A DNA stretch of 64,000 nucleotides from Welwitschia mirabilis (lineage: Eukaryota; Gnetophyta; Gnetopsida; Welwitschiales): contig JBOZIK010000001.1 in the NCBI GenBank assembly GCA_051453625.1, positions 133,674,890 to 133,738,889 of the forward strand, given 5' to 3'. Positions 1-12,585 of the stretch are shown piece by piece. Both the position numbers and the translations under genes were made by a program. Below the pieces are notes generated by a model. The model saw only the letters and a program-made list of their open reading frames with translations. It was not told the DNA's origin and made no database searches. Each line of letters opens with the position of its first letter. Position 1 is the stretch's first letter.

Positions 1-980
1 GGTAATTTTAAGGTAATGGTAATTTTAAGATTCTTAAAGGCCTATTGGCATTCATCACTCCATTCATATTTAACATCCTTTTCTAAAAGTTGATGAAGTG
101 GCTTACAAATTGTTGTATATCCTTCAATGAATCTACAATAAAAACCACAGTGTTCCAAAAATGATCTAAGTTATTTTATGTTAGAAGGGGGTGGAAGATT
201 TTTTATAACATTAATGTTTTATGGATACATTTATATACCTCTCATTGAAATATGATATCCTAAAACTATCCCTTCATTAACTATGAAATGAATCTTTTCC
301 CAGCTAAGGTGAAGTTCACTTTCTATACATCATTTTAAGACTTGTGCTAAGTGATTTAAAGTTTGATCAAAATAATCTCCAAAGACTGAAAAATCATCCA
401 TGAAAATTTCAATGGATTTTTCTATAAAGTTACTAAAAATTCCCATCCTATCACGTTGAAAGGTACCTAGAGCATTGCATAAACCAAAAGACATTCTTCT
501 AAAACCATAAGTACCAAAAGGGAAGGTAAAAGTAGTCTTTGCTTAATCTTCATTTGCAATACATACTTGATTGTATCCATTATAATCATCAAAGACAGGA
601 CACAATAGAATACATGTTCTTTTATTCTATCCAAAAATTAATCAAGAAAATGGAGAGGATAGTGATTCTTTTTTATTACTTCATTAAGTCCCTAAAAATC
701 TAATGCATACTTTCCACTTACCACCATTATTAGGTACAACTGTTAATGGACTAATCCACTCACTATTGCTTATAGGGTAAATGATATTTACATCTAAAAG
801 TTTTATAATGTCATCTTTAACCACTTGTTTTAGTGCTAAATTTAGACATCTTTGGGGCTGCCTTATGGGTTTCACATCGTCCTCTAAGTATATCTTATGT
901 TGAATGACATGTGGTGGAATAGGAGATAAATCCTTGTGACTCCATGCAAAAGCTTCAGAATTAGATGTAAGGAGTGCCAC
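1..980 (-). pseudogene. Athila-type reverse transcriptase relic, running into RNase H
   Basis: This is the polymerase that copies element RNA into DNA, now inactive. Visible blocks in order on the minus strand: AFAWSHKDLSPIPPHVIQHK and SEWISPLTVVPNNGGKWKVC (684-980, an open stretch of 98 codons); after a frameshift, FPFGTYGFRRMSFGLCNA (about 470-535); the catalytic motif FMDDFSVFG (about 380-405) with both aspartates kept; and LRSFLEHCGFYCRFIEGY (about 100-170), the usual end of RT before RNase H. Stops include TAG and TGA at positions where relatives have Gln or Trp. The left end is cut by the window. Family identity is secure from motif order; activity is excluded by the stops. Confidence 0.88.
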
Positions 981-1055
981 TAAGAATTTCTTAGCTTTGA
1001 GATATAGGTAACTATTGATGATAAATGGTTTTTAAGGGTTGTTATTAATAAAGAT

Positions 1056-2250
1056 TTACTTCAATCTCTTTTTAAGCTCCTTCAAATTCATTTCAAAGTT
1101 AACTCTTTCATATCTATGACTAGCTGCATAGCCATTCTCATCAAAGGTTGTTTCCATGGCTTTTCCTTCCTTTATGTTTTGGGTTGTAATATTGTCAAAT
1201 ATTTCTTCCATTGAGGGTTCCATAGTACTATTGAGTTCACAAGGATTGATGAAATTAAGACTACTTAAGATTGTTAAGAATTCCTTCGTATCATTAAAAA
1301 AAGTTGGTTGTTCATGAGTGAGGTCCTTCAATTCAAGTGAATGATGAGCTACAAACATAGTTGACCTAATATCTTTACTAAGCTCATCATTTAGATTCCT
1401 TATGTCTTTTTATGCTACATTAAAGAGATGAACTTGAATCTTTTAACTACCTACATGAAGTTCCATGATTTCAGTTCTAGTGTCTATAATACAATGGGCA
1501 GTAGCATAAAAAGCTCTACCTAAAAGCAAGGAATATCCACCATTGTTATTAATTTTGATAATTATGACATCTACAGGGTAGTAGGCTTCCTTTATTTGGA
1601 TCATTAAATCTTTGATGATTCTAATAGGTTTTTCAATTTTTAATTAGCCATTTACAAGACAATCTTTATTGGTTCAATTCACTTTTCTAATTTAAACTTT
1701 TTGCAAATATGTAGGGGCATGATGTTCACACTTGCACTTATATTAATAAGATCCTTTTTAACCTTCTTATTACCTTCTAATATCATACTAATGGTTGTTA
1801 TTCCTGGATCTTTGAATTTGGACACTTCTGCAATACCAAGTTGGCCATAGGTTGAGCTAAAAATACTCTACTTTATAATGTTCATTTTTGCTTTCTTCTA
1901 TAAAGGTCCTTTCATACTTTGGCATACTTTGGGTTGTCTTAAAGTATGCACCAAAATGGTATTATAATATCAACATATTTCATGATTATTTTGATATATT
2001 CATCATATGTTAGATTAGAGTTGAGTCTATCTAACCAAGGAATAAGATGTTTTCTTCCTTTCATTGATGATTCATCCTTGTTTATTGGAGCATAGGTAGA
2101 GAAGAAGTGTGTCTCATCAAGGATTTCTACATCTTCATCCTTATTTTCTTCGATAGTGGTAGTGCCTCTTTAGATGACCACTTCTAATGTTTCTTAACAT
2201 TGTTTGAATTAGATAAGGTATTAGAAGCTAAAGTGCCTTATGGTCTTTGG
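1056..2250 (-). pseudogene. Athila-type retroviral-like aspartic protease and gag-pro linker relic
   Basis: The protease that would mature the polyprotein. On the minus strand, EVSKFKDPGITTISMIL is followed by INISASVNIMPLHICKKFKL (about 1,690-1,830). The family form of this site is DLGAS, so the catalytic Asp and the Gly are both changed here. Further on, GGYSLLLGRAFYATAHCIID (about 1,480-1,545) matches the conserved ILGRPFLAT block at the protease C-terminus. Upstream (about 1,900-2,060), YDEYIKIIMKYVDI and KYAKVWKDLY match the gag-pro linker of Athila relatives. An open stretch of 100 codons at 1,056-1,358 lies between protease and RT and shows no recognisable motif. Broken by many stops. 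Confidence 0.75.
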
Positions 2251-2259
2251 TTCACTAAC

Positions 2260-3569
2260 ATGATTTATTGCATGACTCTAGCTAAATCTTGTATGCTTTT
2301 CTAGGTTTTCTCCATGCTCTTATGAGTCTACTCATGAATGTTTCTTATCTCCATCATGGCTTTCTTAATTATATCCTTCTTAAGTTAATTGTATCCTCCA
2401 TATCTTGGATTATGTGGTAGTTTAAAGGAGGATTTATACTCAGGTTTCAAGGAAGAACCTAGTTGATTATAAGGTTTCTTCTCATTATGATAAGGTTCTT
2501 TATAGTAATTAGGATCTATTTGGTTTGCATAAAATACTTCTTCCTTTACTACTTTCTTTATTATTGGAAAAAATGGACATTCAGTGACTAAGTGGATTTC
2601 TTAACATAATTCACAAGTAGGAGTCGANNNNNNNNNNNNNNNNNNNNNNNNNNNNNNNNNNNNNNNNNNNNNNNNNNNNNNNNNNNNNNNNNNNNNNNNN
2701 NNNNNNNNNNNNNNNNNNNNNNNNNNNTAATTCACAAGTAGGAGTAGATGTGGTATGGGATTTGGCTAATTTAATTTCTTTGATTGCTTTCACCATTTTC
2801 CTTACAAGTGGGCTATCACTGTCACTACCATCTTTATATTTGTAAATAATTTAATTTTGTTTATCCTCTCATGTTTTATGTGATTTATTTCTCTTAATAA
2901 TTGCTCAAGGATTTTAATTTCTCATGGTTTAGGTCATGCTTGACTAAGTTCAACTAAGTAATATAAATGCTGCTATGCTTCATTAGTTGTGTGTTGAAAT
3001 AAATTCCCTCCATAAGAAAGATCCACCATTTGTTTTGTTGCACTAGTTAAGCCATTATAGAAATGGTAGATTAATTCTTCTTACTTGAATTCATCTATAA
3101 GATTAGCTAAAACTAGAATTAGGAATATTTTCTAAGATGATGTGTAATCCTCATTGTCTTTGTGTTGAAAATTGGTTACCTCATGATGTCTTTACCTTAG
3201 AGTATTTTCACTAAGGAATCATTTGATAAAGCTTTCTTTGATGTCCTTCTAAGTTTTAAGACTTTTATCAAGTAAAGTCTGAAGCCAATGTTTTTCTTTT
3301 CCACTTAATGTGTAAGACAATACTATCATGTAATTTCTATCTATTATGGACTTATTTTCATTACATGTGAGCATTAATTATTTTATGACAGTGGTGTGTT
3401 CGTAAGGACCCTCATGATTTTCTCCATAGAAAGAGGGATAAATATTAATGCTTTTTATTTCTATCTCATCTCTAATGGGAAGATCAAAAGAATTGTGAGT
3501 TTCTTTAAGTTTTGATCCATCTTTATTTTTAAGAGTTGGTTGGGTGACATGACTAGAATTTGTAGACAT
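2260..3569 (-). pseudogene. Athila-type gag relic
   Basis: The gag capsid-like protein would package element RNA. A 63-codon open stretch starting with ATG at 3,567-3,569 gives the likely N-terminal part, with SFYGENHEGPYEHTTVIK near its end, like the 'F.G...EDPY.HL..F' block of Ty3/gypsy gag. Further downstream on the minus strand come KHWLQTLLDKSL (about 3,265-3,300) and YNGLTSATKQMVDLSYGG (about 3,010-3,065), the standard 'W.. L' and 'FYNGL...TR..ID.A.GG' blocks. No zinc knuckle is readable; a 100-base gap (2,628-2,727) falls where the C-terminal part would be. Many stops and shifts. Confidence 0.75.
2628..2727. other. assembly gap (100 N) with duplicated flank
   Basis: The bases just left of the gap (2,605-2,624) and just right of it (2,728-2,745) are the same short sequence, TTCACAAGTAGGAGT. 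This suggests two overlapping contig ends that were not merged, rather than real missing DNA. Confidence 0.7.
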
Positions 3570-4458
3570 TATGGGAGTTGTAAGGTTCTAACTTATACAT
3601 TTACTATTTAATGAATGAGAAGTTGAAACTTATTTTTCAAAATAATTTAACTTAGGCATAGAATAACTTATGTAGGAAGAGGTGGTTTTTATTTTGAGAG
3701 GTTGTTTGAAAATTCTAGATGATAGTTTAGTAGATAATAAAACACTTTTATATTGCAAACTAAGATCTTCTATCAAATCAAGTTTATCAAATTTAGACTT
3801 AATATAAAATTGCTTACCTCAATTCCTTGAATTATAAATCTAAACACCTTCTTGAATTGCCTCTTTTACAAATTTCTTTTCATGTTGATAACATACTTTT
3901 TTCTCTTTAGGATCTGATGGCATTTCCTTTCTTTACCTGAAATAAAAATCCAAACTTTTAACTGAAAACCATTATAGGTAATTTTCAGGATTACATTAAT
4001 GTGCAAGGAGTAGACCTAATGGCTAAGAGTGATGTTTCTTAATGGAATCTTTACTTAAGTTCAAAGAAAAATACATCAAAAGGCTTCTTCCTATGTGGTA
4101 ATCCTTTCATATTGTACAAGACACAAGAAGAAAGACCTAGCAAGGAGGGAATTTTAAATGAAAAAGAGAACAAGAAAAGAAGAGATAATTTGCAATAAAA
4201 AAAGGCATACAACATAGACAACAAGTGAAAATAATGTGTTACCCTATAAATATGAATAATATTTCTTGGATAGGAGTGGATCTTAGAGATAATCTTGCTT
4301 TTGATTAAAAGGTAAGTAGATCTCTTCAAGTAATCTTCTCAAAGCAAGTAGATTGCATCCATAAGTATTAGATGTAAATCAAAAGCAAATAGATGAAATG
4401 ATAGAATAGACTCAATCTACTTACTCTTGATTGATTTCACTTGATAGCTTATTCTGAT
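3570..4458 (-). other. untranslated leader between PBS and gag of the Athila-type element
   Basis: About 0.9 kb with no recognisable protein. A 92-codon minus-strand open stretch at 4,051-4,329 is Leu/Ser/Phe-rich and shows no family motif. Leaders of this size are usual in Athila relatives. Confidence 0.5.
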
Positions 4459-4478
4459 GCTTCCTGACAATGACACCA
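4459..4478 (-). other. primer binding site, tRNA-Asp type
   Basis: The minus strand reads TGGTGTCATTGTCAGGAAGC, three bases from the LTR end. The canonical Athila primer site, complementary to the tRNA-Asp 3' end, is TGGCGCCGTTGCCGGGGA. There are six differences over these 18 bases; all six are C-to-T or G-to-A. Confidence 0.85.
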
Positions 4479-4612
4479 AGATGTTAATGGCCTAATTTAC
4501 ACTTCTAAAGTAGTGAATTTTGGAAATAACATAATTGTAGTTAGGCTTAGTTTAGGATGATTTATCCAATGAATGTCATAATATGGAGAACATAAGGCAA
4601 TATACTAATCAA

Positions 4613-4622
4613 NNNNNNNNNN
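4613..4622. other. assembly gap (10 N)
   Basis: Ten N inside the Athila-type LTR. No duplicated flank seen. Confidence 0.9.
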
Positions 4623-5640
4623 TTTGTATTTTGTTATGCAAAAAGGAAAAAGAACAATGCAACTAACTAATAATGAAATGCAAAATAAATATGAAATGAC
4701 TATGCAAGACTATGATAACTAATTTATAAGTTGTTATCTTTCAAACTCAGTTCTTATAACCTATATTAAGTTAGAATTAATCTAAATGAAAGTATTAATT
4801 AAACACAACACAAGCCATAAGAGAAATAAGATGATTTAGAGAAATAAGGCATTTTATGTAATAATTCTAACATTTTATAAACACCTCAACATGATAGTAA
4901 TTCCTCAATGATAGAAATACAACCTAGTCACCAAGAATAATCTCTTTTAACACTGAAATGGATCTGGATTTGTTTAAATTCCTTTGTCACTAATCCTCCA
5001 ATGCTAAAAGGTACTAAATGAGTCCAAATATGGGTTTATGTAGCTTTCCTAAAGTGGTTACTAGTCTAAAATATTAGTATAAGCAAATAGACACCATTAG
5101 GTATAAACTATATTAATTAACTCAGTTAAGAAGAAGTTATTATGTAGTTATATTATTGTTATCATAGGGATGATAGAGGACATGACACATCTTCATCATC
5201 TAATCATAGGCTACCACTTCAAGAGCTCATTTTCAAATTCAAACTATAATGGATATGTTATCCCTTATGTCTTATGGACGATATAAGGCATGGCAGCCAC
5301 ATCAAATTACCAAGTCAGCATCACTTAGTCAGTAGCTCCATAGCCTTATTGTAGTGTCATCGTGGCTAGTGTCATGAAAACAACATATGGGATGATAGCT
5401 AATTCTCTAAGTTTTCCTTTCAATCTTTAATCCAATATTTCCAGGGTCGAATTTTTGCTCTTGTGAATGAAAATATAAAAATTAAGATCATAATTAAGTT
5501 ATTATATTACTTCATGGAAAAGTTCTTAAAAATGACTGAGCTAAGTTTTTGTTCTGTACAAAACATCATTAATTACACTATTAAAATATGATAAATTCTT
5601 ATCGCAATAATTAGCCTCTTACATTTTCACTAAAATAGCA

Positions 5641-5648
5641 TATTTATA
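5641..5648 (-). promoter_or_regulatory. TATA box of the Athila-type LTR
   Basis: The minus strand reads TATAAATA just downstream of the U3 repeat array, where an LTR promoter TATA box is expected. Transcription would start roughly 30 bases further toward lower coordinates. Inference from position and sequence only. Confidence 0.5.
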
Positions 5649-5820
5649 ACTCCCTTCGAAATGCATTATGACTTACTTTTAAATAAAACATATGGTAACT
5701 TCCTCCTAAATGCATTATAACTTCCTTCTATAAAAATCACCTTCCTCTTAATTACATTATAATTCCCTTCTAAATAAATCATATTATAACTCCCTTCTAA
5801 ACAAATTATATAGTAACTTA
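5641..5820 (-). repeat. degenerate tandem repeats in U3
   Basis: Seven or eight units of about 22-26 bases with core AGAAGGGAGTTATAAT on the minus strand (ATTATAACTCCCTTCT on the plus strand). Units differ by small changes. They sit between the LTR start and the TATA box, where LTR enhancer repeats are usually found. Confidence 0.75.
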
Positions 5821-5994
5821 TTCCCAACATAATAGTTGTAGCTAATTGTTTTTATTTTTTAAATAAAAGCCCTAACTAATTAAATTCATTTTAATTTTAT
5901 TTTTTAAGGATGCTTTTACATCAATAATGGTAAGCTCCGTATAACCTTTAATGGTGAATCAACCTTTTTTAAAGACATCTTATGACATAACCAT

Positions 5995-7375
5995 TTGATA
6001 CAAGCCATGAAAGAAGAACATGACACTATTACTAATACTAATACTTGGGAATTAGTTGACATTTATTAGGTTTCATTACACTTTTTAATGAATGGATAAT
6101 TTAAAACAAAAAGAATATAGATAATATACTTTAAAAAAATGAATTTTAACTTATTGTTATAGATCTATAATAAATTATTTACACTATAGAAAAGTCTTTA
6201 CATCAATAGAAAAGTAATCACATTAATCTACCATTAGAATTTGATTACTTTAGTAGCTCAGAAGAGATGTATATTTCACTAATTAGATATGAACACTTTC
6301 CTTCTAAATGAATATTTGAAAGAAAAAAGATCTAACTATTTAACTTAAGTGTTTTAAAATGAAATACAAGGAACAAAATGTGTGTAAATTACTAAAGTTC
6401 TTGTATGGGCTAAAACAATCACCAAAAGCATGNNNNNNNNNNTCTAGATATATTATTTTATATGTAAATGACATGTTGATAACTAATGGTGGTGAAGCAT
6501 ATGTAAATAACACAAAGATTTCTTTAAGTAAGGTATTTAAAATTTCTAATATGGGATTAATCATAATTTTCTTAATGCAGAATTTATGTAGAAAAATTAT
6601 GAGATATTCTTAACTTACAAGGAGTGAATTCATGATTTGATTAATAAATGTAGTTTAAAAATTTATAAAGAAGTTGTAGCTCCTTTAAAGAATAATGTGA
6701 AACTTACTATTAATGAAGATTCAAAATTAATTAATGAAATAAAATGTAGAAGAACTATTGGTAGCCTAATCTATGTAATCAGTAGTAGACCTAATATTTC
6801 CTATGTATTTGATGTTTTATTTTTCATTTTTTTATGCATTAAAGATGAATTATTTAAAATTTTCCATGAGATTACTAAGATTTTTAAAGAAGAAAAGAGA
6901 ATTAGGTCCCATCTACAAGTGAAACTCTTAATTTTATTTTTAGGTATGTTCTAATTTAAATTTTACAAAAGACTTAGAAACATAATTATTAACATCAATA
7001 TGTTATACTCTTAGGAATATTACTTTTATCTTAGTAATATAATGTCAATTATTTATAGTTCAATCCTCTACTAAAGTAGAATATACTACTACCTATAAAG
7101 CATATAGAGAGATTGAATAATTGAGAAAATTTTTAAAAGTAATGAACTTGAAGAAACTAAAGAAGCTCAAAGTTTCATTAATAATTAATATACCATTTTA
7201 ATAATAAAATATCCAATTCATAGTGATAGGACAAAATAATTTCATGTTAGAGTCCACAAAATTAGATAGATTATACAAGAATAATTGATTATTCTTATAT
7301 ATTATCCAATCACTAAACAAATGATTAACATTTTAATAAAATTACTTGGTGGAAAAAAGTTCTAGTACTTTCAGT
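5995..7375 (+). pseudogene. Ty1/copia reverse transcriptase - RNase H relic
   Basis: A decayed 3' pol end. Blocks in order on the plus strand: AMKEEHDTITNTNTWELVD (6,004-6,060), the conserved RT entry block; FKTKR (about 6,100); KLLKFLYGLKQSPKA (about 6,388-6,432), then a ten-base gap; YIILYVNDMLIT (about 6,450-6,484), the YVDD active site with Asp changed to Asn; VNNTKISLSKVFKISNMG; then RRTIGSLIYVISSRPNISYV (6,751-6,810); the RNase H block SSTKVEYTTTYKAY (about 7,060-7,100); NPIHSDRTK (about 7,210-7,240); and a tail resembling 'ADIFTKPL'. Stops and shifts throughout. Element ends were not found on either side. Confidence 0.82.
6433..6442. other. assembly gap (10 N)
   Basis: Ten N inside the copia RT relic, directly after the YGLKQ block. 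Confidence 0.9.
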
Positions 7376-9635
7376 CTTAAATTAGATTGACTATAAGTTC
7401 TTAAAAATCATTTCTTTGTTATTTACAATAGGTTTTATTTAGCTATTAGACTTTCTATAAAATTGTCCCATAACCCTAATACTATTAGATGTGTAGTATA
7501 CATTTTTTTAGCATTACAAGATGTAATGCAACTAATAAATTATATTTTTAGGAAATGCATAGTAATAAACTAACTGCTACTAGATGTAGTGAGCCACTCA
7601 CATGAAAAATCCTTTTCAAGCATATTTTGTTATAAGACATAATCCCAAGGTTTTTTTGTAGGAATTTTAATTTTTTTGGAATAAATTATATTCCCAAGCT
7701 AAGGGAGTAATTTCTAAGGCATAATACATCATGCATTATGGTTTTATCCTTTGGATTAGAAAAATGTTTAATTTTCGTGTATTACCTTATTTTATGTCAT
7801 ATAATATTCTTATGAAATATGTATCATGTTGATCATTCACCTACAACTTAGTTTAATATACTAATTAAAGCCAAATTAGGTCATTTGCTTTCCACCTTAT
7901 CTACATACCCTACGTTCTCTTTATGTTGGTCTTGTAAAAGTTCCATTTTAGTCTTTAGCTTAATGTAGGTAGTTAACAATTAAGGATTCTTTCCTTACTA
8001 GATTCTTTTCATACTAAATTATTTTTTTCTCCTCATCTATAGTCCTTTTAGATAGTTTCAATTTGATTTAGCCTTAACTTACTTATAAACTAAAGTAAAA
8101 TTTATCATTTACAAGTTAATAAAAAAACAAGTTTTTTTTTGTAATTCCAAACTTTATTCTTCCATGGTATTTTTGATAGTATTCAACATATGTAAAATAA
8201 TTATAATCATCACTAATTGTATTATCCTTTTTCCTATCTTATCTTATCTTAACATATCCAATAATAATCAATAACATGGACTTATCTTTAAATTATGTGT
8301 ACTAATTCTTATCTCGTTTATGTAAATAAATATGTTAATTTAATTTTTTCTTTTATCATTATTAATATCATTGAGAATATGGAGATTATTGTAATTTTAA
8401 GAATATTTTCATTTATTGAAAGCTTTGATAATACAAAAAGAGAATTTTCTCTAAGAATTATATTTATTTAGTTTTTATCTAGTACGATAACGTGATACTT
8501 TAAAAGTAATATTAAAGGATAAGGTGTTAATGAGATAAAGAATTAGATAGAAATAAACGTTTGCATGAATTCTATGAATTTATCATTAATAGGATTATAA
8601 GAATCTTCCTTATCTTTCTTGTCAATAAGTCTTTATACAAATAAAAAATGGACATAGTTAACATAAAATCTTCATGTCAGTGTTTTCATATTTGATCATC
8701 GAAAGAGTAACACATATTTGTTTTTACAATTCTAGTTATTATTATAAAATTATAAGAACTTAACAAAATCTAAAATTTACCCTTCATCATGGCCATGATG
8801 GAAAAAAAACAACCAACTATGTAACATGTTTTAAGGTCAAATCAATTTCAACTAAGATCATATTCCGATTTATAATTTAAATAATCTATCTATTATGAAA
8901 ATAAAACCTATTAAATCTATAATAAGTTTAAGAAGAAATCATAATGAAATGGTATAACTATCTTGAAAGGAGTGTTATTTGCATTCACAATTTAATTAGA
9001 TATGTTAATCATAATAATGGGATTAAAAAGTGATAATATATATAATCATAATAAAGACGTATAGTTAATATAAAATAAATATTAATCATATCCATAATTT
9101 AGATGATCCATCCACTTCGCACTTGCATGATCAATGCCCATAAAGTAAAATGCTTACACGTGATATGATTACATTCATATGCAAAGAAAATAAAGTAGGT
9201 TTTTTAAAGGATTCTTATGTGTGCAAGATAAATTTAGGATGTAAGGAGCCTAAATATTGAAATTATTAAATGAAAATTTATCAATTTTAGTTTTCTCTCT
9301 TAATTTAAATAGTAATCACATCCACAGTAAGGTGATTACCCTTATTTTTAAAAAAAAGGAAACGAATAAAGTGTGAATTATGCTAATGGATCTTCTAAAC
9401 CCTTGGATAATTTTATTTACCTTAATAATATACCACTATTAAAGAAAGAGCATAATGCAAACTACTTATACCTTGAAATTAGTATATTTTTGGTATAATT
9501 AAGCCTTTCTGTCATCTTACTAATAAAATCCAAGTAGACCATACATTGTGCTTCTAGTCTTTATCAAATACACCCTTGATTACTACAATGGCTTTCAAAA
9601 TAATATTTAAGAAAAACCTTAAAATTTGGATGATT
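7376..9635. other. unassigned A+T-rich DNA
   Basis: No coding blocks, LTR ends or repeats recognised. The first kilobase follows the copia RNase H directly and could include its degraded 3' LTR, but I could not find a second copy to show it. Confidence 0.4.
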
Positions 9636-9639
9636 TAGA

Positions 9640-10520
9640 GTATACTCTAATTTTAAGAATAGATTTTCCCTGGCAAATAAATTAAAGGGTAGTAATATTA
9701 TTAGTAAAACTAGAACAATCACTTATAGATGCAATCCTAATTGTTGTTTTTTAAAGAAACTCTATCATTCTATTGTTCAATCAATTGGTCTTTATGGGCA
9801 TATTATTTGGAATCATCACATAGAAAATAAATACTTAAAAAAAATTTAAAAGATTTGTTAAAGAATTCAAAATAAAAAGATAGATACGGTATGACATTAT
9901 GCTACTTAAAAGGAAGGTGATGTCCTTAAACACTAAAGCTCTTTATTAATTTATAGTAATTACTAATAACATTTTATTAATTCAATGGATAAACACTTAA
10001 AATGAGTGATGTTAGTTACACAATATGAAGGGTGATTTCATGATGAAATTTTATAAATCAATAAATGAAATATCTAAGAAAAAGTTTTCTATTGTAATCA
10101 TAAACAAGCTCAAAGTTTGTGAAACAAAATTTACTTTAAAATATTTGGAAGACATAAAAGGAAATAAAAATTTCTACCTAAACAACATTAGAGGAGTTCT
10201 TAATATAAAATAAGACTACTTAGTAAATTCTATTCTTTAACATTTGCAATGTGTAATTAGCAAAGCAAAAGGTTTAAAAGAGGAAAATTGCTTAAGATTC
10301 CTTAAGAATAATAACTTTGCTTACTATGCAATTAAAATATTAGTGAAGAATAACATTAGATGTCCTTGTTGTGTCCTATACTTGAGCATATGAGGCATAA
10401 GTGGGACATTACACTTACTACTCTAATTAATTTGCTCCAAATTTTATGAAGAACACTTAGTAACTACATTAATGATTTTTCCAAATCTTATCACATATAT
10501 GTTTCTTTTTTTTTAATAGA
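9640..10520 (+). pseudogene. possible non-LTR retrotransposon ORF2 C-terminal relic
   Basis: Plus-strand readings include LYHSIVQSIGLYGHIIWN (about 9,760-9,815), which resembles the 'LV.S.LLYG.E.W' block after the RT of many LINEs. Further on is a Cys-rich CPCC stretch followed in another frame by EAYEA-like text (about 10,365-10,410), in the place where the RT zinc-binding domain would be. A 62-codon open stretch (10,025-10,213), Lys/Asn/Ile-rich, lies between them. Without a YADD motif the call is weak; it could equally be chance in A+T-rich DNA. Confidence 0.25.
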
Positions 10521-10969
10521 TCCTTAGGGTTTATAAATATAATAAAATTTTATTCTGGATCTCATCTTTAGTTAGTTAGGTTAAATCAAATGTTTTTAAT
10601 AAAAGTAAATTCAAAAAAAACATGGAAAGAATAAATATTCTTCTCTTAGGTACTAAGAATGATCATCTAGAAAATAAATAACTAAGAAATTTTTAAAAAA
10701 AAAAAAACTATAACAACCACTATCATTTCCTTAATTAAAATAATAGATCATTAAGAAATGAGGTATTTATGAGTACAAAATAGATTATTTACTATACATC
10801 TCAAATGTTGCAAATGTAAACAAAATAGCTTATAATATTAAAGAGATATCACCATCATTTAATATGGATTATTATAAAATTCAACGTAGAAAGAAAAAAG
10901 AATAGAAGATGTCATAGATTAAATAATTTAATTATCTATTTTAATAAGATATTAACTAAGAATTATTGA
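10521..10969. other. unassigned A+T-rich DNA
   Basis: Nothing recognisable; A-rich runs near 10,610 and 10,695. It ends at the left LTR of the Tat-type element. Confidence 0.5.
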
Positions 10970-12012
10970 TGTAGATTCTCTTTTCTAAGCTTGAAAAAGA
11001 CAACAATGCTTAATTTCCAAGATGAGGTCCTACCCTTATTTTAGAGGAAAAATAGAAATTAGGTACTAGAAATTGATTTCCCTTAGGGTATAAAGTAACT
11101 AGTAAATAGGGTTAAAGTGATGGGTAATGTCTAGTTGATAAACCATCATGTAAAATAAAATGAACAAACAAACTAAAATGGGAAAAAGAAAAGAGATAAA
11201 AATAGGGGAGAACTTCCCCAATAAAGGATGTATCCTCCTAGTTACTCTAAGATATCCAGAAAGTAAGAAAAGGTGGAGTATGTTTTGGCTATGGGATTAG
11301 AGGATCCTAATAGATCTCTTACTAAGGCTAATTATTTGAGATATGACATAGTTCACATAGGGAGGTGGAATACACTTAAATGAGGTGATCTCCTTCAAGG
11401 AATGTATAATATAAATTCTCCTTCATTGAAAATAGGTTACCTTAAATCAGATCCTTACTTCATAATATCTAGGGCACTCAATGAGTTCAAATCTTCATAC
11501 ATAAAGAATAAAATCTCTTTATTATAGAAAATTGTCAATAATTCTTTTACAAACATATATACTCTATCTCTTCTTATCATGAAACATGATTATATTATCT
11601 TTCCTCTCTAGTGTAAAGGGGAATGAGTGACAATGTTACATTAGAAAAAAAGAATGATGAACTAGAAAAAACTAGAAGCAATACATGAAAAAGGGAATTA
11701 ATGATTTCTTGTAACATTTTCTTCTAACATCTTCCATAGGTCACAAATATGTTTGACTCTATTAATGTATAATTAAAGCCATCATGAAATCAATCTAGCC
11801 ATCTAGAATGCAAATGAAGGGAGGGACACCTCTAATTCAGGAAGAGATCATTAGGTAAAGGTAGGTTCTAGAAAAAAAGAGAGAACATAGTGAGGATTCC
11901 CTAAAGACTAAGAAGTAGGAGATAATGGAAGAGATTATTCCACTAAGATAGAAGTAGAGAAGAGGAAGTAATGTGGAGGAATGGGATGGGAAAAGGAATA
12001 GTGATAGCTAGA

Positions 12013-12112
12013 NNNNNNNNNNNNNNNNNNNNNNNNNNNNNNNNNNNNNNNNNNNNNNNNNNNNNNNNNNNNNNNNNNNNNNNNNNNNNNNNNNNNNNNN
12101 NNNNNNNNNNNN
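12013..12112. other. assembly gap (100 N)
   Basis: Gap inside the 3' LTR of the Tat-type element. No duplicated flank recognised. Confidence 0.9.
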
Positions 12113-12585
12113 AGAATTTTTAAATAGATTTAAATTAGTAATGACTTGGCAAATGGATGATTGATATGATTGTTAATTATCAACTAATCCTTGATCATGC
12201 TAGAAGGACCTCATGGGATTAGTGGTTTTCTCCTTAACCATTATGCTAGTACTCATCATATGGTGTATTATCACTGGTAGGCTTACTTGACTCTAGCATA
12301 TCCTAAGGGCTTAATATGATATTAGGACTTTTCTGAACTTCAAGAAAATGAATCATAATAGATAAGACCTTAAAGGTAGGAGGTTGAATAAAAGGAAATC
12401 TATAGTAATGATGTAGAATTAGTTGTTAGAGGGAATATTAGTGAAGGAGGGTTCCTTAATTAGAAAAATGTAGTAAAGAAAGAGAGGAACTAAGAAAATT
12501 TAGTTTCAAGGAGCATTGAGATAAAAAGATGAGAAAATAATGTTAGATGTCTATAGCAGTCTATGGTTGAGCACAGAAGTCTTGG

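Larger units (their letters stand above)
1..5829 (-). mobile_element. Athila-type Ty3/gypsy retrotransposon, 3' part cut by window edge
   Basis: Reading the minus strand from right to left gives 5' LTR, tRNA-Asp-type primer binding site, untranslated leader, gag, protease and reverse transcriptase, and the element then leaves the window inside the RT/RNase H junction. The Athila assignment rests on the FMDDFSVFG form of the RT active site, a protease-position block ending in SASVNIMPL, and a gag block resembling Athila gag. All reading frames are broken by stops and frameshifts, so the copy is dead. The 3' LTR is outside the window, so LTR divergence cannot be judged. Confidence 0.85.
4482..5829 (-). 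repeat. 5' LTR of the Athila-type element
   Basis: On the minus strand the LTR starts TGTTGGG (5,829) and ends TTAACA (4,482), giving TG...CA ends and about 1.35 kb. The inner end is fixed by the adjacent primer site; the outer end is chosen from the TGTTGGG start next to the U3 repeat array and is less certain. It contains a ten-base gap at 4,613-4,622, a TATA box and a tandem repeat array upstream of it. Confidence 0.65.
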
